A DNA stretch of 44,165 nucleotides from the NCBI GenBank assembly GCA_029012285.1, contig JAQXLU010000006.1, forward strand, positions 1-44,165, in the 5' to 3' direction. The stretch is from Clostridiales bacterium. Lineage in GTDB: Bacteria; Bacillota; Clostridia; Christensenellales; Aristaeellaceae. Positions within the stretch are counted from its first letter, which is position 1. Every line of letters starts with the position of its first letter. The notes below the pieces were generated by a model. The model had not been told where the DNA came from. It did not search any database and was given only the letters and a program-made list of their open reading frames with translations. Both the position numbers and the translations under genes were made by a program. Shown piece by piece: positions 26,263-35,116 of the stretch.

Positions 26263-27444
26263 TCAAAGGGCAACAGGGGTGACGTAGCAGACCTCGATGC
26301 CCTCGCTTTGCAGCTTGGAGATCATGGGGAGCTTCGTCTGATCGTCGGGGTCAAAGGTGATGAGATAGAGGCGCATGCAGGGGCCCATGCGGCGCATGGC
26401 GACCATCACATCCACCATGCGGGAGTTGAGGCGGGCGCTGACCACCACGGTGCAGCCCACCTTGCGCATGCGCCGCATTTCCAGCATGAGCATACGGTCG
26501 AACTTGTCCGGCGCGGAGAAATCCACCCGGGCCAGGGCCTCCAGGATCACCTGGATGCCCATGCCCTTGTCCAGCTCGATCGGGTGATCACCGTGGATGG
26601 GCAGCTTGGCTGGGTGATCGGTCTGTATGTTCTGATGCATGACGGAAGCCGCCGTTTCCAGCAGCGCGTCCCGCAGATCCAGCTGTGCGTTCTCATCCGC
26701 CGTGCGGGGCGGCCTGGAGCAATCCAGCAGGATGAGCGCGTCGGGCATGACGGGCGCTTCAAAGCGGCGCACCATCAGCTCCTGCTTGCGCATGGAGAGC
26801 TTCCAGTGGATCTTCTTCATCGCGTCGCCCTGCTGATAGGTGCGCACATCGGCCGGGCTGGTGATGTCCTCCGAGGCACGGGCCATGCTCTCCGTGCCGG
26901 AATCCCCTGCCGCGTAGGTCAGCTCACCCACGTCAAAGGGCAGGGGCAGCACAACAAGCTCACCGCCCTGGGTTCTGGGCGCTTTCTCCACGGTGAACAA
27001 GCCCAACAAATCGCTGATCACCACCCGCTTCACCCCCGGGCTTGTCACGCCCACATGGGCCGCGTGGAAGGTGAGCGTCAGCTTCTGCTTCGCGCCGGGC
27101 ATACCATCCAGCTTCAAGTTCTGGGCGGGGCGGTCCGGCCCGGCGGTGATCTCCACCGCCAGAGGGGCAATGGGGATGATGCCGCCATACTGCACGCCGA
27201 TCTCCAGGGCCACATCCTCCCCGCGCTGGACGGTGGTATCGGTCAGCAGCGCGGTGATGCGCAGCGTCCGGGCGGCCCACCATACCCCGAGGAAGCCGGA
27301 CAGCAGCATCGCCGCCACCAGCAGCGCCGCGCTGTAAAAGATGGCGTTCCCCGTGGACAATCCCGCCACCAACAGCGCTCCGGCGATGGTCAGCGGCAGC
27401 GCGATCCGGCAGCGGATGCGCTCCTTGCGCTTCATGCTGTTCAT
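26263..27444 (-). CDS. DUF58-domain membrane protein
   Basis: 393 aa. Two hydrophobic helices near residues 14-32 and 35-55 anchor a soluble part. The DUF58 signature is present: DVRTYQQGDAMKKIHWKLS followed by ELMVRRFE, then a von Willebrand-like strand ALILLDCS. Such proteins are partners of MoxR ATPases. The start overlaps the MoxR stop by ATGA (4 nt), and the transglutaminase gene follows after 16 nt. Confidence 0.88.
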   Translation of the reverse strand: MNSMKRKERIRCRIALPLTIAGALLVAGLSTGNAIFYSAALLVAAMLLSGFLGVWWAARTLRITALLTDTTVQRGEDVALEIGVQYGGIIPIAPLAVEITAGPDRPAQNLKLDGMPGAKQKLTLTFHAAHVGVTSPGVKRVVISDLLGLFTVEKAPRTQGGELVVLPLPFDVGELTYAAGDSGTESMARASEDITSPADVRTYQQGDAMKKIHWKLSMRKQELMVRRFEAPVMPDALILLDCSRPPRTADENAQLDLRDALLETAASVMHQNIQTDHPAKLPIHGDHPIELDKGMGIQVILEALARVDFSAPDKFDRMLMLEMRRMRKVGCTVVVSARLNSRMVDVMVAMRRMGPCMRLYLITFDPDDQTKLPMISKLQSEGIEVCYVTPVAL

Positions 27445-28388
27445 AGCTTCACCGGCACAGGGGTGCTCCCCAGCACCTTCATGACCACGCTCTGGGCGGT
27501 GACGCCCTTCATGCGGCTTTCAGCGCTCAGCACCAGGCGGTGGGACAGCACCGGCAGCGCCATGTGCTGCACATCCTCCGGGACGATGTAGTCCCGCCCG
27601 GCCAGCAGTGCACAGGCCTGCGCGCCGTGGATGAGCGCAATGGCCGCACGGGTGGATGCGCCCAGGGCCAGCGCGGGCTCCTGGCGGGTTGCCGCCACGA
27701 GGGTCGCCACATACATGCGCACCTCGGGCGAGCAGTACACCTGCTTGACCATCTCCTGCAGGGCGATGATGTCCTGGGCGGTGCAGACGGGCTCAATGGT
27801 GGCCATGGGCTTTTCCACGCCGGAATAGCGCGCCAACACGTCCATCTCCTGCTCCACGGTGGGATAGCCGATGGAGATGCGCAGGAAAAAGCGGTCCATC
27901 TGCGCCTCCGGGAGGGGGTAGGTGCCCACGAACTCGCCGGGGTTCTGCGTCGCCAGCACGATAAAGGGCTTGGGCAGCGGATGGGTCACGCCATCGACGG
28001 TGACCTGCTGCTCCTCCATGACCTCCAGCAGGGCGCTCTGGGTCTTGGGGCTGGTGCGGTTGATCTCGTCCGCCAGCACCACCTGGGACATGACCGCACC
28101 CTCCTTGAACTCCATTTCGCCCGTTTTGAAATTGACCAGGGTGAAGCCCGTCACATCCGAGGGCATCAGGTCCGGGGTGAACTGGATGCGCCGGAAGGAG
28201 CAATCCAGCGACTTCGCCAGCGCGGAGGCCAGGGTGGTTTTGCCCACGCCGGGCACATCCTCAATGAGCACATGCCCGTTGCACAAAAGGGCAATGAGCG
28301 CGTATTCCACCGCTTCCTCCTTGCCCACAATGACCTTGCTGATATTGTCGAGCAATGCGCCGATAATCCGCCGGGGCTGCTGCATCAT
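27441..28388 (-). CDS. MoxR family AAA+ ATPase
   Basis: 315-aa AAA_3 ATPase thought to act as a chaperone for partner proteins containing a VWA or DUF58 domain. Walker A EDVPGVGKTTL is near residue 43, Walker B VVLADEINRT, sensor 1 LATQNP and GTYPLPEAQMDRF, with the lid domain at the C-terminus. The ATG has AGGAGG 8 nt upstream. It is the first gene of the MoxR-DUF58-transglutaminase operon. Confidence 0.94.
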   Translation of the reverse strand: MMQQPRRIIGALLDNISKVIVGKEEAVEYALIALLCNGHVLIEDVPGVGKTTLASALAKSLDCSFRRIQFTPDLMPSDVTGFTLVNFKTGEMEFKEGAVMSQVVLADEINRTSPKTQSALLEVMEEQQVTVDGVTHPLPKPFIVLATQNPGEFVGTYPLPEAQMDRFFLRISIGYPTVEQEMDVLARYSGVEKPMATIEPVCTAQDIIALQEMVKQVYCSPEVRMYVATLVAATRQEPALALGASTRAAIALIHGAQACALLAGRDYIVPEDVQHMALPVLSHRLVLSAESRMKGVTAQSVVMKVLGSTPVPVKL

Positions 28389-28441
28389 GGTATTCCTCCT
28401 GCAATCAGGTTACATTTTTCGTCAAAGTTTATGACATGATT

Positions 28442-28470
28442 AGTATAACCCGATTCGCCAAATAAATCAA
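28442..28470 (-). promoter_or_regulatory. Promoter of MoxR-DUF58-TgpA operon
   Basis: -35 TTGATT (28465-28470), 17-bp spacer, -10 TATACT (28442-28447) on minus. Confidence 0.75.
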
Positions 28471-28501
28471 GTCAGGGTGGATGAAGCGCCCTGCGCTGCA
28501 C

Positions 28502-28532
28502 AAAACAACCCTGCCCGGCTTCCCGGACAGGG
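28502..28532 (-). terminator. Intrinsic terminator after the Gfo/Idh gene
   Basis: On minus: CCCTGTCCGG, 4-nt loop, CCGGGCAGGG (one G-U pair), followed by TTGTTTT. Confidence 0.85.
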
Positions 28533-28549
28533 CGCTGTGTTGCATGGTT

Positions 28550-29686
28550 TTACTGGTTTTCCACCACGTCGACCTCCTCCTTGTGGCGGGAGGTCTTGCA
28601 CTTTTCCTTCAGCAGGTCAAGGAATTTCTGTTCGTCGATGGGCAGCGACACGGTTTCGCCCGTCCAGGCGGAAAGGTGGATGGCGTTGGACAGCATCAGG
28701 CCATGGATGCCCTCCCGGCCATCGGCCACCAGGGGCGAGCCGTTCTCAATGGCCGCCGCAAAGGCGTTCATCACGCCGCCATGCTGGGGGTTGAACCCGT
28801 CGGTCTGCACGGTGATGTTCTCCCAATCGGGCTTGCGGAAACCCTCCTGGCAGGTAGCGCACCATTCGCGCTCGTTCACCGCCAGCTTCTGGAAAGTCAG
28901 CACATTGTTCTCGCAGACCAGCTTGCCCAACGTGCCGTCGATTTCCAGGCGATTGGTGCCGGGCGCGTCGCCGGTGGTGGTGATGAACACGCCCGTGGCC
29001 CCGTTGGGGAATTCCAGGAAAGCGGTCACATCATCCTCGACCTCCACGTCATGCCACTTGCCCTCGTAGGCATGGGCATGCACCTTCGCAGGCAAACCGC
29101 AGAGCCACTGGAGCAGGTCCAGCTGGTGGGGGCACTGGTTGAGCAGCACGCCGCCGCCCTCGCCCGCCCAGGTGGCGCGCCACGCACCGGAATCATAGTA
29201 GTACTGGGTGCGGTACCAGTCGGTCACGATCCAGCTCATACGCTTGATTTCGCCGATTTCGCCCCCGTCGATCATTTCCTTCATCTTGCGGTAGACACAG
29301 TTGGTGCGCTGGTTGAACATCATGGCGAAAACCAACTCGGGGTGCTTGTCCGCCGCGGCGATCATCTCGCGCACCTGCAGCGTGTATACGCCCGCCGGCT
29401 TCTCGCACAGCACGTGCAACCCGGCCTCGAAGGCCTCCACCGCCAGCGTGGGGTGCTGGTAATGGGGCGTGGCGATGAGCACCGCGTCGCACGCGCCGGA
29501 GCGGATCATATCGCTGCCCTCCACGAAGATCTGCGCCTCCGGGAGCTGCTGGGCAGCCCATTCCCGACGGGAGGCCCGGCGATCTGCAATGGCGGTGATG
29601 GTGATGTCGGGGCACTCGCCCTCCTTGACGCGCTGCACATGGCCCGAGCCGATGTTGCCCACGCCGATGATACCAAGTCGAAGCAT
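28550..29686 (-). CDS. Gfo/Idh/MocA family NAD(P)-dependent oxidoreductase
   Basis: 378 aa. The N-terminal Rossmann domain has GIIGVGNIGSGH (GxGxxG) and the family signature CEKPAG at about residue 94. The C-terminal domain carries the catalytic H in NQCPHQLDLLQW. Such enzymes oxidise sugars or inositols at a ring hydroxyl. It lies 12 nt after a TIM-barrel isomerase gene, a common pair in inositol and sugar catabolism. The exact substrate is unknown. The ATG has GGAGGA upstream. Confidence 0.88.
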   Translation of the reverse strand: MLRLGIIGVGNIGSGHVQRVKEGECPDITITAIADRRASRREWAAQQLPEAQIFVEGSDMIRSGACDAVLIATPHYQHPTLAVEAFEAGLHVLCEKPAGVYTLQVREMIAAADKHPELVFAMMFNQRTNCVYRKMKEMIDGGEIGEIKRMSWIVTDWYRTQYYYDSGAWRATWAGEGGGVLLNQCPHQLDLLQWLCGLPAKVHAHAYEGKWHDVEVEDDVTAFLEFPNGATGVFITTTGDAPGTNRLEIDGTLGKLVCENNVLTFQKLAVNEREWCATCQEGFRKPDWENITVQTDGFNPQHGGVMNAFAAAIENGSPLVADGREGIHGLMLSNAIHLSAWTGETVSLPIDEQKFLDLLKEKCKTSRHKEEVDVVENQ

Positions 29687-29698
29687 AATCTTTCCTCC

Positions 29699-30550
29699 TC
29701 AGATGGTCGTCAGGATGTCCTTGAGGGCTGCCACCGCCGCGTGGAAAGCCGTGCGGCTGTCGGGGTAGCTTTCGTGATGCTTGAGCTCCTCGTCCTGCAA
29801 GGCGCTCAAGCCGTCAAACACGGTCAGGTGGGGTTCCACGGTCAGGATGATCTCCCCGTCGCGCTCGGCGTTCAAGCGGCGCAGAATCTCCGCCACATGC
29901 CCGTCGCCATGGCCTGCGCAGACCACCGCGCCGTCGGACAGGAAGGCGTCCTTGATGTGCATGTAGGTGATCCGCTCATGCAGCTGCTCGTAGGCCTCCA
30001 GGGTATTCACGCCGCACTGGACAAAGTTGGCCGGGTCGAAGGCAAAGCCCAGGCGGTCGCCAAACGTGTCCAGCAAATCGGCGTTGCGGGCGGCGTCATC
30101 GCCATAGATGCCCTTCTCGTTCTCGTGGACGAGCTGGACACCGGCTTCCTCCGCCATCTCCAGCATGATGCGCAGCCGGCGCAGCACCTCTTCCCGGCTA
30201 TCCTCGGGGGAAACGCCCTGGGCCGGGTAGAAGCTGAACATGCGGATGCGCTTGCAGTCCAGCACCTTGCAGATGTCCAGGCCATGGCGGAACAGTGCCA
30301 GGTGCTCGTCGAAGGCTTCACCCAGGTTGGCCTTGCCATAGGGAGAGCCCAGCGCGGACAGGCGGATGCCCGCTGCGTCCAGCTTGGCCTTGACGACGGC
30401 GGCTTCCTCCAACGTCAGGGCAGAGACGTTCTTGCCGTCCACGCCGCGCAGCTCGATGAGGGAGACGCCTTCCTCCTGCAGGGCTTTGAGCTGCTCGTCC
30501 AGCACGGGACTGGCTTCATCCGCAAAGGCGGACAGGATAAACTTCGCCAT
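29699..30550 (-). CDS. Sugar phosphate isomerase/epimerase (TIM barrel)
   Basis: 283-aa xylose-isomerase-like TIM barrel (AP endonuclease 2 family). Metal ligands are likely E (VHENEKG), D (FDPANF), H (MHIKDA) and E (TVEPH). The ATG at 30550 (MAKFILSAFADE) has AGGAGGT 6 nt upstream; longer reading frames lack a ribosome site. It is the first of two genes with the Gfo/Idh oxidoreductase. Substrate not deducible. The 181-bp gap upstream holds only a weak GGAGC/GCTCC hairpin and no clear promoter. Confidence 0.85.
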   Translation of the reverse strand: MAKFILSAFADEASPVLDEQLKALQEEGVSLIELRGVDGKNVSALTLEEAAVVKAKLDAAGIRLSALGSPYGKANLGEAFDEHLALFRHGLDICKVLDCKRIRMFSFYPAQGVSPEDSREEVLRRLRIMLEMAEEAGVQLVHENEKGIYGDDAARNADLLDTFGDRLGFAFDPANFVQCGVNTLEAYEQLHERITYMHIKDAFLSDGAVVCAGHGDGHVAEILRRLNAERDGEIILTVEPHLTVFDGLSALQDEELKHHESYPDSRTAFHAAVAALKDILTTI

Positions 30551-30731
30551 GATGTACCTCCTATTCATTCGCAAGCCGCAGGGGCGGAGCCAAATCAGCT
30601 CCACCAGGACTGCACTCCCGAATTCTGAAAACGCCATAAACCATTCATTGAATTCGCCACAGCCGATGAAATTCCTTCCATCACGACAGCGGATTCCGAA
30701 ATCTGCAAAAAAACATGCAGGATATGCGTGA

Positions 30732-31583
30732 TCACCGTTTTGCCTCGGAGAAGCCTCGCCCTGTGACCCGCGTGACGCGGCTGGTTACCATGAATGCATG
30801 GGGGTCGATCCGGCGGACAAGCTGCTCCGTGTGGTGGCATTCCCGCGGAGAGATAATGGTGATCAGCACATCCACATCCTTTCGCAGATAGCCGGTCTGT
30901 CCGTGGAGCAGCGTTACACCGCGGTCCACATCCTGCAAGATGGCGTCGCGGATCTTCTCTGCCCGGTCGCTGACAATTTCCAGCCTGATCTGCGCTTCAC
31001 CCGAGGCCATCAGCTTCTCCACCACGATGGTGTACACCATCACCAGCAGCACACCATAGAGCAGCATATGGGCATCCACGACGATCGCCTGCCCCAGCAC
31101 AATGATGAAGTCGAAAGCATACAGGCTTCTGGACAGGGGGACGCCTGCGAACTTTTGCAGCAGCAGCGGCGGAATGTCCATACCACCCGTGCTGGAGCCA
31201 GCCCGGACGATCACTGCAATGGCCGCGCCCACGCAGACGCCACCAAAGAGCACACACAGTAGCAGGTCGTCACACACAACCCGATCCCCGACAATCCACT
31301 GCATCACGGCCAGCATCACCGGGGACAAAAAGGTGCTCACCAGGGTGGTGGCAGCGAAGGTTTTCCCCAGGAAGGCCAGCCCCAGCAGGAACATGATCAC
31401 ATTGAAGATGCCCGAAAAGACAGGGATGGGCATCCCCGTAAGGTGCTCCATGATGATCGCTATGCCTGTGGTGCCACCGGTGATGAGGCCTGCGGGCAAA
31501 ATGAACAGCACAGTGCCTGCCGCCATCACGAGATTGCCAACGGCTACCACGGGCAGCGTTTTGAGAATCTGCTTCCAGTTCAT
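30732..31583 (-). CDS. YitT family membrane protein
   Basis: About 283 aa. Five or six transmembrane helices (residues 10-185) with GLITGGTTGIAI and AGSSTGGMD, the repeat motifs of DUF161/YitT_membrane, then a cytoplasmic DUF2179 domain (VTLLHGQTGYLRKDVDVLITII). Family members are of uncertain transport role. The ATG at 31583 sits 8 nt after AGAGAGG; an ATG two codons upstream is nearer that site than usual. Confidence 0.9.
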   Translation of the reverse strand: MNWKQILKTLPVVAVGNLVMAAGTVLFILPAGLITGGTTGIAIIMEHLTGMPIPVFSGIFNVIMFLLGLAFLGKTFAATTLVSTFLSPVMLAVMQWIVGDRVVCDDLLLCVLFGGVCVGAAIAVIVRAGSSTGGMDIPPLLLQKFAGVPLSRSLYAFDFIIVLGQAIVVDAHMLLYGVLLVMVYTIVVEKLMASGEAQIRLEIVSDRAEKIRDAILQDVDRGVTLLHGQTGYLRKDVDVLITIISPRECHHTEQLVRRIDPHAFMVTSRVTRVTGRGFSEAKR

Positions 31584-31682
31584 GGTCATGTCCTCTCTGT
31601 GTGGGCGATTCTTATGTGACAGGTGCGAAGGTCAGCGTCCCGGAAGCATCAGCAGGAAACCGGGTTGCATGACCATCACAGC

Positions 31683-31718
31683 AAAAAGGGCTGCGACCCG
31701 CTCTGGCTCGCAGCCCTT
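31683..31718 (-). terminator. Intrinsic terminator after the secreted protein gene
   Basis: On minus: AAGGGCTGCGA, 11-nt loop, TCGCAGCCCTT, then TTT. Confidence 0.92.
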
Positions 31719-31730
31719 CGGTTGATGGGG

Positions 31731-32459
31731 TTACTCGGCGGCTTCCTCGACAACCTTGTCGAAGATATAGGCAATGCCCACGTAGCTGCCGTCATACTTT
31801 TCGTTGACGATGTTCTTGTCCGCATAGCACAGCACCAGCTGGCCGGAGGTGTTCATGAAGATGTGCTTCATTTCCTCCTGGTCATCGTAGGACACGCCGG
31901 TGATCTCGGTCCAGTGGAGGAGCTCATCGTCGCCCTTGACCTTGGTCTTGGCAGGGCCGTAGTTGTAGTCGCCGTCCATTTCACCGCGGGACACATAGGA
32001 GAACTCGTCCCAGTTGGACTTGAGGGTATAGCTCTCATCCGGGAAATCAGCGAAGGTCATGGTGCCGGCGAAGCAATACACATGGTCATGGAAGTAATTG
32101 CCCTGGTCGGTGATCTGGCCCAGGGAGGGGTCGGAGGCACAGTGGTCGAGCAGGGCCTCCACGGTCAGCTTGATGGCGCCGGGGGTCACGGGGAGCAAAC
32201 CAGCCTGCACGCCGCTGATCTTGAACTCGTCGATGAAGTCCTCGCTGATGTAGGCGGCGGACAGCGCCCACTCACCAGTCAGTGCCTTGGGGTAGTCGGC
32301 ATTGGTGGGGTTCTCCTCGGTCACATTCCAGGCCCAGGCCACGTTCAATCGGGCGTCCAGGCTGCGGTCGATCTCTACGGGATTCTTGGCTTCCTCCGCG
32401 AAGGCCACGCAGGACAAAAGCAGGGCCAGGGCCATCAGCATCGCAAACAGCTTCTTCAT
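31731..32459 (-). CDS. Secreted protein of unknown function
   Basis: 242 aa. Signal peptide MKKLFAMLMALALLLSCVAFA with a cleavage site near AFA-E; LLSC is a poor lipobox. The mature part is acidic, with blocks TGEWALSAAYI and WTEITGVSYDDQEEMKHIF followed by LVLCYADK. This layout, a GEW start and repeated short hydrophobic strands, recalls lipocalin-like beta-barrels seen in gut Clostridia, but no family is asserted. It has its own promoter and terminator, with AAAGGAG 8 nt before the ATG. Confidence 0.7.
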   Translation of the reverse strand: MKKLFAMLMALALLLSCVAFAEEAKNPVEIDRSLDARLNVAWAWNVTEENPTNADYPKALTGEWALSAAYISEDFIDEFKISGVQAGLLPVTPGAIKLTVEALLDHCASDPSLGQITDQGNYFHDHVYCFAGTMTFADFPDESYTLKSNWDEFSYVSRGEMDGDYNYGPAKTKVKGDDELLHWTEITGVSYDDQEEMKHIFMNTSGQLVLCYADKNIVNEKYDGSYVGIAYIFDKVVEEAAE

Positions 32460-32511
32460 GGGGGTACTCCTTTCTTATGCGCACATTCAGGGAATGTCCT
32501 GAGCTATCCTT

Positions 32512-32540
32512 ATTATACCGTTTTCTCCCCGGGTTTTCAA
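32512..32540 (-). promoter_or_regulatory. Promoter of the 31731-32459 gene
   Basis: -35 TTGAAA (32535-32540), 17-bp spacer, perfect -10 TATAAT (32512-32517) on minus. An inverted repeat TCAGG-N6-CCTGA lies just downstream near 32487-32502, a possible operator. Confidence 0.82.
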
Positions 32541-32567
32541 GGGAGAAAAGCAATGTTTACAGCTTCG

Positions 32568-33413
32568 TCACACGCCGGAATAGGCGGAGAAGCCGCAGTC
32601 GATGGGCAGCACCACGCCGGTGATGGCGGAAGCGGCCCGATCGTCGGTGAGGAAGAACAACCCGCCCAGCAGCTCGGCGCTGTCCACAAAGCGCCCCATG
32701 GGGGTGCCGTTCAAAATCTTCGCAGAACGGGCCGTGGGGGTGCCGTCCTCGTTGAAGAGCAGCGCGCGGTTCTGGTTGGACACCAGGAAGCCGGGGGCGA
32801 TGGCGTTGCAGCGGATGCCCGTACCGGCAAAGTGGGTCGCCAGCCACTGAGTCAGGTTGGAGACAGCCGCCTTCGCGCCGGAATAGGCGGGAATCTTGGT
32901 CAGCGGAATGTAGGCGTTCATGGAGGAGATATTCAGGATGTTGCCGCTTTTGCGCGCCACCATATCCTTGGCGAACACCTGAGTGGGCAGCAGCGTGCCC
33001 TGATAGTTCAGCTTGAACACGAAGTCGATGCCGCTGAGCTCCAGGTCAAAGAAGGTCTTTTGGCCTGCCTTGGCCTCGTGCTGGTACTCGTTGTCGGTGG
33101 TGGCGCGGGGATTGTTGCCGCCAGCGCCGTTCACCAGGATGTCGCAGGGGCCCAGGTCAGAGAGCACCTGCTGATGCACGGCCTCCAGGGCTTCGGGGTC
33201 AAGCACGTTGGCCTTGTAGCCCTCGCAGATGAAGCCTTCGGCCTTCAGCTCGGCAGCGAGCTTCTTCACGGCCTCCTCATTGAGGTCCAGGGCCGCAACC
33301 TTCGCGCCCGCCTGGGCATAGGCCCGGGCCATGTCGCCGCAGAGCACGCCGCCCGCGCCGGTCACGACAACCACCTTGCCAGTAAAGTCCACATTCAGGG
33401 GGAGATTCACCAT
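32568..33413 (-). CDS. SDR oxidoreductase, probable D-mannonate oxidoreductase (fructuronate reductase)
   Basis: 281-aa short-chain dehydrogenase. The nucleotide motif TGAGGVLCGDMA, NGAGGNNP, the catalytic Ser in ISSMNAYIP and YSGAKAA (YxxxK) are intact. VLCGDMARAYA with GGNNP is characteristic of the UxuB/YjmF-type SDRs that reduce fructuronate to mannonate. It is the third gene of the GH2-GPH transporter-SDR operon (47 nt after the transporter), which supports a hexuronate role. No uxaC or uxuA is in view. Confidence 0.85.
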   Translation of the reverse strand: MVNLPLNVDFTGKVVVVTGAGGVLCGDMARAYAQAGAKVAALDLNEEAVKKLAAELKAEGFICEGYKANVLDPEALEAVHQQVLSDLGPCDILVNGAGGNNPRATTDNEYQHEAKAGQKTFFDLELSGIDFVFKLNYQGTLLPTQVFAKDMVARKSGNILNISSMNAYIPLTKIPAYSGAKAAVSNLTQWLATHFAGTGIRCNAIAPGFLVSNQNRALLFNEDGTPTARSAKILNGTPMGRFVDSAELLGGLFFLTDDRAASAITGVVLPIDCGFSAYSGV

Positions 33414-33460
33414 AGAGATTCCTTCCTTTCTGTATGGATCGCTGATGAAAGATCATTTCG

Positions 33461-35065
33461 TCAGGCAGAAGCCTGCATGTTCGCGGCGTCCTCAGGAGTT
33501 TTGATGGCCTCCATAGCCTCCTCCAGGGTATGACCGGCGGCGATGTAGGCCTTGCGCGCACCGTTGACCGCCTGAATCTCCTTCACGCGCTTGCCGTCCA
33601 GCTCGTAGCCCTTCATAGCCCACAGCGTCGCCACCCAAGCCAGCATGGGAATCAAGCAGAACAGCACGATGACCACCCAGTTCATGCCCGCCACATAGGG
33701 GGTTGCCTTGGTGGGCAGCTCCTTGATGCCGATCACGCCCACCACCAGCGCCACCACCGTCGCGCTCAGGGAGGACACCAGCTTGTCCACCAGGGAGAAC
33801 AGCGTGCCCATGATGCCCGGGATGAACTTGCCGGAGCGGTAGGTTTCATAGTCGGCACAGTCAGCCACCATGGGGATGGGCATATCCGCCGTGGCGTAAT
33901 ACGCGCCGTAGCCCACGCCGAAGAAGAGGATGAACGCGACGGTATACAGGTTGATGGCCAGTTTGCCATTCTGATCAAAGAGGATGAGGTTGACGGCGGC
34001 AGTTTCGGGCTTCCACAGCAGCAGCAGGGCCAGCACGCCCACATAGCAGCACAGGGCCACGGAAACGTAGGTCATCAGGGACTTCTTCTGCCCGTGCTTC
34101 TGCGCGGTGCGGACGGTCAGCAGGAAGAAGGGCGCGGAGAACACATAGCCCAGCACCATCATGGTGGCGTTGAGGGTGTCGTAGCGGTTCTGACTCACCA
34201 GCGCACCCGCCTCGTTGGTAATGACGCCGAACTGGGTCATGCAGCCGTAGATCATGCACAGCACGGTCAGGTTGGTGGCGATGGACAGGGCCAGCTTGCA
34301 GCCGCCCCCGGCGACCATCAGGCGCTGCAGGGGCTTGTTGGCGCGGATGATCTGCATATACTCGCGGATCTTGACGTTCTCCTGCTTGTTGCCCATGCCG
34401 AAGTACTTGGTCTGATCCTTCTCCCAAATGCCGATGATGGCCACGATGGTCAGCAGGATGGACACCACGATGCCGATGGGCGTCATGATGTTGAACCAGG
34501 TGTTGTTGTAGTCCCCCGCGATGCCGTCGGAGGCAATCACCATGCCCAGCACCTGGATCAGGCCCATGCCCGCCAGGGAGCCAATGGTGTTGAAGATGGT
34601 GAAGAGCGGGCGCTGCTTGGGATCGTTGGTCAGCACCGCCTGAGCGCTGCGGGTGACGGAGGTCTGAAAGGTATAGCCAATGACCCACACCGCGTACAGC
34701 GCGACGAACAGCGTGTAGCGCAGCCACATCATGGTTTCAGGGATCAGTGGCGTGACCATGTAGAGCAGGATCACGGAGACCGCCATGATGAGGTTGCCAA
34801 TCACCATAAAGGGGCGGAACTTGCCGAATTTGCCGTCGGTCTTGTCCATCAGCGCGCCGATGATGGGGTCGGTCACCGCGTCAAAGACGCGCATGCCGGT
34901 AATCATGAAGGACGCAAAGGCCATGCCCAGGCCCAGCACGCGGTTGCCGAAGGTGGCGATGAAGGACAAAATCAGCACATAGTACACATTCGTCGCGCCG
35001 TTGTTCATGGGGAACATCGCCAGCTGATAGAGCTTGGCGCGATTCATGTTCTGGTTTTCAGACAC
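33461..35065 (-). CDS. GPH family sugar/glucuronide:cation symporter
   Basis: 534 aa, 12 predicted helices. The signature DAVTDPIIGALMDKTDGKFGKFRPFM (start of loop 2-3) and the later ADCADYETYRSGKF are those of GusB/MelB-type symporters. The start is GTG at 35065 with AAGGAGG at good spacing. It is the middle gene, between an intracellular GH2 hydrolase and a hexuronate-type SDR, so it likely imports a beta-glycoside. Confidence 0.92.
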   Translation of the reverse strand: MSENQNMNRAKLYQLAMFPMNNGATNVYYVLILSFIATFGNRVLGLGMAFASFMITGMRVFDAVTDPIIGALMDKTDGKFGKFRPFMVIGNLIMAVSVILLYMVTPLIPETMMWLRYTLFVALYAVWVIGYTFQTSVTRSAQAVLTNDPKQRPLFTIFNTIGSLAGMGLIQVLGMVIASDGIAGDYNNTWFNIMTPIGIVVSILLTIVAIIGIWEKDQTKYFGMGNKQENVKIREYMQIIRANKPLQRLMVAGGGCKLALSIATNLTVLCMIYGCMTQFGVITNEAGALVSQNRYDTLNATMMVLGYVFSAPFFLLTVRTAQKHGQKKSLMTYVSVALCCYVGVLALLLLWKPETAAVNLILFDQNGKLAINLYTVAFILFFGVGYGAYYATADMPIPMVADCADYETYRSGKFIPGIMGTLFSLVDKLVSSLSATVVALVVGVIGIKELPTKATPYVAGMNWVVIVLFCLIPMLAWVATLWAMKGYELDGKRVKEIQAVNGARKAYIAAGHTLEEAMEAIKTPEDAANMQASA

Positions 35066-35116
35066 GTAAAACCCTCCTTGTTGTTTTCAAGCCGGACGCT
35101 GCCGTCGCAGACCCGG

